Shown here piece by piece: positions 5,448 through 7,623 of a stretch of DNA of 7,623 bases. The notes under the pieces were generated by a model that did no database searches, was not told the origin of the DNA, and saw only the letters and a program-made list of their open reading frames with translations. The DNA lies in contig JAEZGT010000180.1 in the NCBI GenBank assembly GCA_023416875.1, positions 1 to 7,623 on the forward strand, in the 5' to 3' direction. Numbering within the stretch: position 1 is the stretch's first letter; the number at the start of each line of letters is the position of its first letter. The position numbers and the translations under genes are program-made. This DNA comes from Pseudomonadota bacterium. GTDB lineage: Bacteria; Pseudomonadota; Gammaproteobacteria; Pseudomonadales; Cellvibrionaceae.

Positions 5448-6662
5448 ATGGGTACTCTCATGGCAAAACACCATCATCTCACCAGCAATCTCGGGGGCGC
5501 TTTGGCCCTGTCCTTAGCGCTGCTACTGACAGGCTGCGGCGGCACCGGCTCGTCCGGCGCCACCAGCAGCTCCAGTTCCAGCAGCTCGTCATCCAGTTCG
5601 AGCTCGAGCAGTAGTTCATCCAGCTCTTCAAGTTCGAGCTCTTCCAGCTCCTCTAGCTCGAGTTCGTCAAGCTCCAGTTCCAGCTCCTCCAGTTCGAGCA
5701 GTAGCTCGGGGGGTGATTCTCTTTCCGCTTATTTTGACCAGTTCCGCTGTGGTGTGGGCTATGAAGCGATCGGAAACGGCGGCTGGAGTGTCTGCTATCG
5801 CGTACAAGGAGGCATGGCGGTATGCCATACAGAAGGCAATCCAACAGCCGCTAATTTAGTCAAATGGAATGATGGCAGCGCGGTAACCAATATCGCCCAT
5901 ATCAATTCTTACGGAGACGCAGGTGTAACCGTCATAACGGATGACGGAAAAGCCTACTCCGGTGACATGAATAATGTGTCGAGAACACCCATAGTCTCTA
6001 GCGGAGCTATAGCGGCAACGGGCAACAAAAACCCTAGATGCCTACTGGTGCAAAATGGGGATAAAAAAGATGTGCTCTGCGGCGAATCAAGTTTGTCTAG
6101 ACCAGCCCTCCCCGCTGATTTTGATACAGTGCAAATTACTGCGTCCTACGGCTTCGTGTGTGCGCTAAATAAAAAGGGAGAAGCATGGTGCTGGATGAAC
6201 GGCGGCAATACCGGTGGAGGACTTGCAAATGTTATCAGCGCAACGCCATCCAAATTCCCGTTTAGTGACCCAATGGTTTACATCCACGCGGGGCAGAACT
6301 CTGTTTGTGGAATTAAATTTTCCGGTGGAGCAGAGTGCAAGTTCAGTTATGACGATACCAATGTGCTTCCATCACCGGCCCCAACTTCCGAAAGGCTGGG
6401 AATAACACCATCCGACTTTGCTCCCAATGCAAAAGTAATTCAAATCGGCTATCAAAAGGGCGTAGTGGTCAATAAAGACGGTTCAGCCAAATATTATCCT
6501 GGTGGAGCAACCCTAAATGTCGGCAAGGCTATAGCCGCAGGTGGTGACCGCAAGTCGATCAGCGTAGTCAATGACAACGGCGATGTGTACCTTGTTGATG
6601 GCGGCAATGCGAAACAAGTAAATGGGCAATACAAAGCAGAAGCCCATAGCTGCTCTCTGTAA
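5448..6662 (+). CDS. Outer-membrane-type lipoprotein with 48-Ser linker and RCC1-like cysteine-rich domain
   Basis: The product has 404 residues from 5448; an in-frame ATG at 5460 (MAKHHHL) is an equally possible start, since neither has a strong ribosome site, and both keep the signal peptide. A hydrophobic segment ends in the lipobox LLTGC with Cys30 as lipidation site. Gly at +2, not Asp, predicts outer membrane sorting. Residues 40-87 are 48 consecutive serines. Residues 88-404 hold ten cysteines and short beta repeats such as SYGFVCALNKKGEAWCW (Cys238, Cys248) and NSVCGIKFSGGAECKF, which look like degenerate RCC1-type beta-propeller blades (x-H/S-x-C-x-L-x-x-x-G-x-x-x-C-W-G). The even cysteine count fits periplasmic or surface disulfides. 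No catalytic motif or carbohydrate-binding module is recognised. A serine spacer on a lipoprotein would hold the domain away from the membrane. Function is unknown; substrate binding or surface sensing is a guess. Strong intrinsic terminators lie on both sides. Confidence 0.85.
   Translation: MGTLMAKHHHLTSNLGGALALSLALLLTGCGGTGSSGATSSSSSSSSSSSSSSSSSSSSSSSSSSSSSSSSSSSSSSSSSSSSSSSSGGDSLSAYFDQFRCGVGYEAIGNGGWSVCYRVQGGMAVCHTEGNPTAANLVKWNDGSAVTNIAHINSYGDAGVTVITDDGKAYSGDMNNVSRTPIVSSGAIAATGNKNPRCLLVQNGDKKDVLCGESSLSRPALPADFDTVQITASYGFVCALNKKGEAWCWMNGGNTGGGLANVISATPSKFPFSDPMVYIHAGQNSVCGIKFSGGAECKFSYDDTNVLPSPAPTSERLGITPSDFAPNAKVIQIGYQKGVVVNKDGSAKYYPGGATLNVGKAIAAGGDRKSISVVNDNGDVYLVDGGNAKQVNGQYKAEAHSCSL
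5565..5708 (+). repeat. Uninterrupted 48-codon poly-serine tract
   Basis: All 48 codons encode Ser and all six Ser codons are used, mostly alternating AGY with TCN. Unlike the linker in the preceding gene I see no exact tandem unit; only short blocks such as TCC AGT TCG AGC recur. The codon mixing keeps the DNA from being a simple trinucleotide repeat while preserving a pure serine spacer. Confidence 0.85.
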
Positions 6663-6681
6663 ACACGCTGCATAAAAATAC

Positions 6682-6706
6682 AAAGGCCACCCATGTGGCC
6701 TTTTTT
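6682..6706. terminator. Bidirectional intrinsic terminator between convergent genes
   Basis: AAAGGCCAC (6682-6690) pairs with GTGGCCTTT (6695-6703) around a CCAT loop and runs into T6 (6701-6706). On the minus strand the same stem is followed by TTTGTATTTTT, so it can also end the convergent efflux gene. It starts 20 nt after the lipoprotein stop and 7 nt beyond the efflux gene stop. Confidence 0.9.
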
Positions 6707-6712
6707 ATCTCA

Positions 6713-7623
6713 TCACTCTTGTGACAACTCCCATCCCCCACCCAACGCCAAATACAAATCCACCGCCGCCTCCAACCTGGCTTGGCGCTGTTGCACCAGT
6801 TGATCACGCGCCTGGAAAACGGTGCGCTGGGATTCGAGCAAGCTTAATAAATCATCGCTGCCCTCGCGGTAACGCGCCTCCGTCAAACGCAAAGTCCGCT
6901 CGGCTTCTGTGAGGATTTCCTGTTGGCACATTTCCTGTTCGGCGCTGACGGATTTTCGGTCGAAGGCGTCGGCGACTTCCTGCAGGGCGGTGAGGATGGA
7001 TTTGCGATATTGCTCCACCAATGCCAGCCGCTGGGATTCACTGAGCTTTACCTGATTGCGCAAACGTCCGCCGTTAAACAACGTCTGAGCCAACCCCAAG
7101 CTCCAGCTCATGCTGTCTGCCGGCGGACTCAGCGAAAATAATGCCGCAGAAGATCGCGCGACGGATGCGGAGAGCTGAACGCCGGGGAGCAATGCGGCGC
7201 GGGCGACGGCGACATCGGCATCAGCGGCCTGGAGTTGCGCCTCTGCGCTGGCGAGATCCGGGCGGCGGGTGAGCAGATCTGCGGGAATTCCCTCACCGAC
7301 TTCCGGCAACGCCAGATCCAGCAAACGCTCCTGCGCCAACATTTCAAAATTCAACGGTGACTCGCCGAGCAATACCGCAATAGCGGCGCGGGTTTGCCGC
7401 GCCTGCAATTGCAGCGGCAACAAAACCGATTGTTGGCTGAGCAGATTGGTGCGCTGGCGCGATACATCCGCCGCCGTGGCCACACCGTTGCGATAGCGCA
7501 CATCGACAATCTGTGCGACGCGCTCGGCGATGCGAATATTTTCTTCCGCACTGGCGATGCGCTGCTGCAAGGTCAACAACTGAAACCAGGCGCTGGCGAC
7601 TGCGCCGCTGACACTTAATTGCG
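6713..7623 (-). CDS. NodT-family RND efflux outer membrane factor lipoprotein (C-terminal part, cut by window edge)
   Basis: The frame is open from the right edge to the TGA at 6715-6713, giving 303 residues of a family usually 450-500 long. It has the two-fold outer membrane efflux protein pattern: YRNGVATAADVSRQRTNLL in the first repeat half, and YREGSDDLLSLLESQRTVF then VDLYLALGGGW at the C-terminus. Between them DSMSWSLGLAQTLFNGGRLR matches the strand-turn region that enters the outer membrane barrel in the OprM/CusC/TolC fold. Such proteins form trimeric channels docking with an RND pump and a membrane fusion protein; those partners would be expected beyond the right edge. Residues upstream of the TTG at 7579 (SAWFQLLTLQQRIASAEENI) are clearly part of the family, so TTG is not the start. 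The lipobox lies outside the window. The drug, metal or solvent exported cannot be inferred. Confidence 0.92.
   Translation of the reverse strand, partial: QLSVSGAVASAWFQLLTLQQRIASAEENIRIAERVAQIVDVRYRNGVATAADVSRQRTNLLSQQSVLLPLQLQARQTRAAIAVLLGESPLNFEMLAQERLLDLALPEVGEGIPADLLTRRPDLASAEAQLQAADADVAVARAALLPGVQLSASVARSSAALFSLSPPADSMSWSLGLAQTLFNGGRLRNQVKLSESQRLALVEQYRKSILTALQEVADAFDRKSVSAEQEMCQQEILTEAERTLRLTEARYREGSDDLLSLLESQRTVFQARDQLVQQRQARLEAAVDLYLALGGGWELSQE

Noticed and set aside
7577..7579. TTG at 7579 as start of the efflux protein
   Set aside because: In-frame upstream codons to the window edge continue the conserved family sequence, so the gene is cut by the edge rather than starting here.

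Overview
The window looks like chromosomal DNA from a cellulose-degrading gammaproteobacterium, most likely Cellvibrio or a close relative (Saccharophagus/Teredinibacter type). The main evidence is two secreted proteins with very long pure-serine linkers, one of which ends in two family-10 carbohydrate-binding modules (CBM10). That combination is a hallmark of Cellvibrio plant-cell-wall enzymes. The rnk, yajL and NodT-type efflux genes are ordinary gammaproteobacterial genes. The species assignment is inference.

Layout. At the left edge, on the minus strand, is the N-terminal half of a pyridine nucleotide-disulfide oxidoreductase of the dihydrolipoyl dehydrogenase type (1-725). It is divergently transcribed from a yajL/DJ-1 gene (863-1444). 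A 209-bp spacer with three distinct dyad structures leads to rnk (1654-2049), followed 17 nt later by a small protein with a cationic Lys/Pro-rich tail (2067-2438); the two are probably one operon. A 329-bp gene-free stretch then precedes the central gene (2768-5233). This encodes a secreted 821-residue multidomain protein: signal peptide, beta-rich N-terminal part, HExxH metallopeptidase-like domain, partial ricin-type beta-trefoil, 41-residue serine linker and two CBM10 modules. An intrinsic terminator separates it from a lipoprotein gene (5448-6662) with a lipobox, 48 consecutive serines and an RCC1-like, cysteine-rich domain. A bidirectional terminator lies between that gene and the 3' part of a NodT-family outer membrane efflux lipoprotein on the minus strand (6713 to the right edge).

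Working together. The two poly-Ser proteins are the accessory part of the window. One would be released and held on cellulose by its CBM10 pair; the other would be tethered to the outer membrane with its domain held away from the surface by the serine spacer. They are separated by a terminator, so they are probably separate transcripts, and nothing in the sequence proves they cooperate. The most novel candidates are the cellulose-targeted putative metallopeptidase, the 21-bp (seven-codon) tandem units that appear to have built its serine linker, and an AAGCGCTT dyad present both upstream of rnk and upstream of the metallopeptidase gene. No RNA genes, CRISPR arrays or insertion sequences were recognised.
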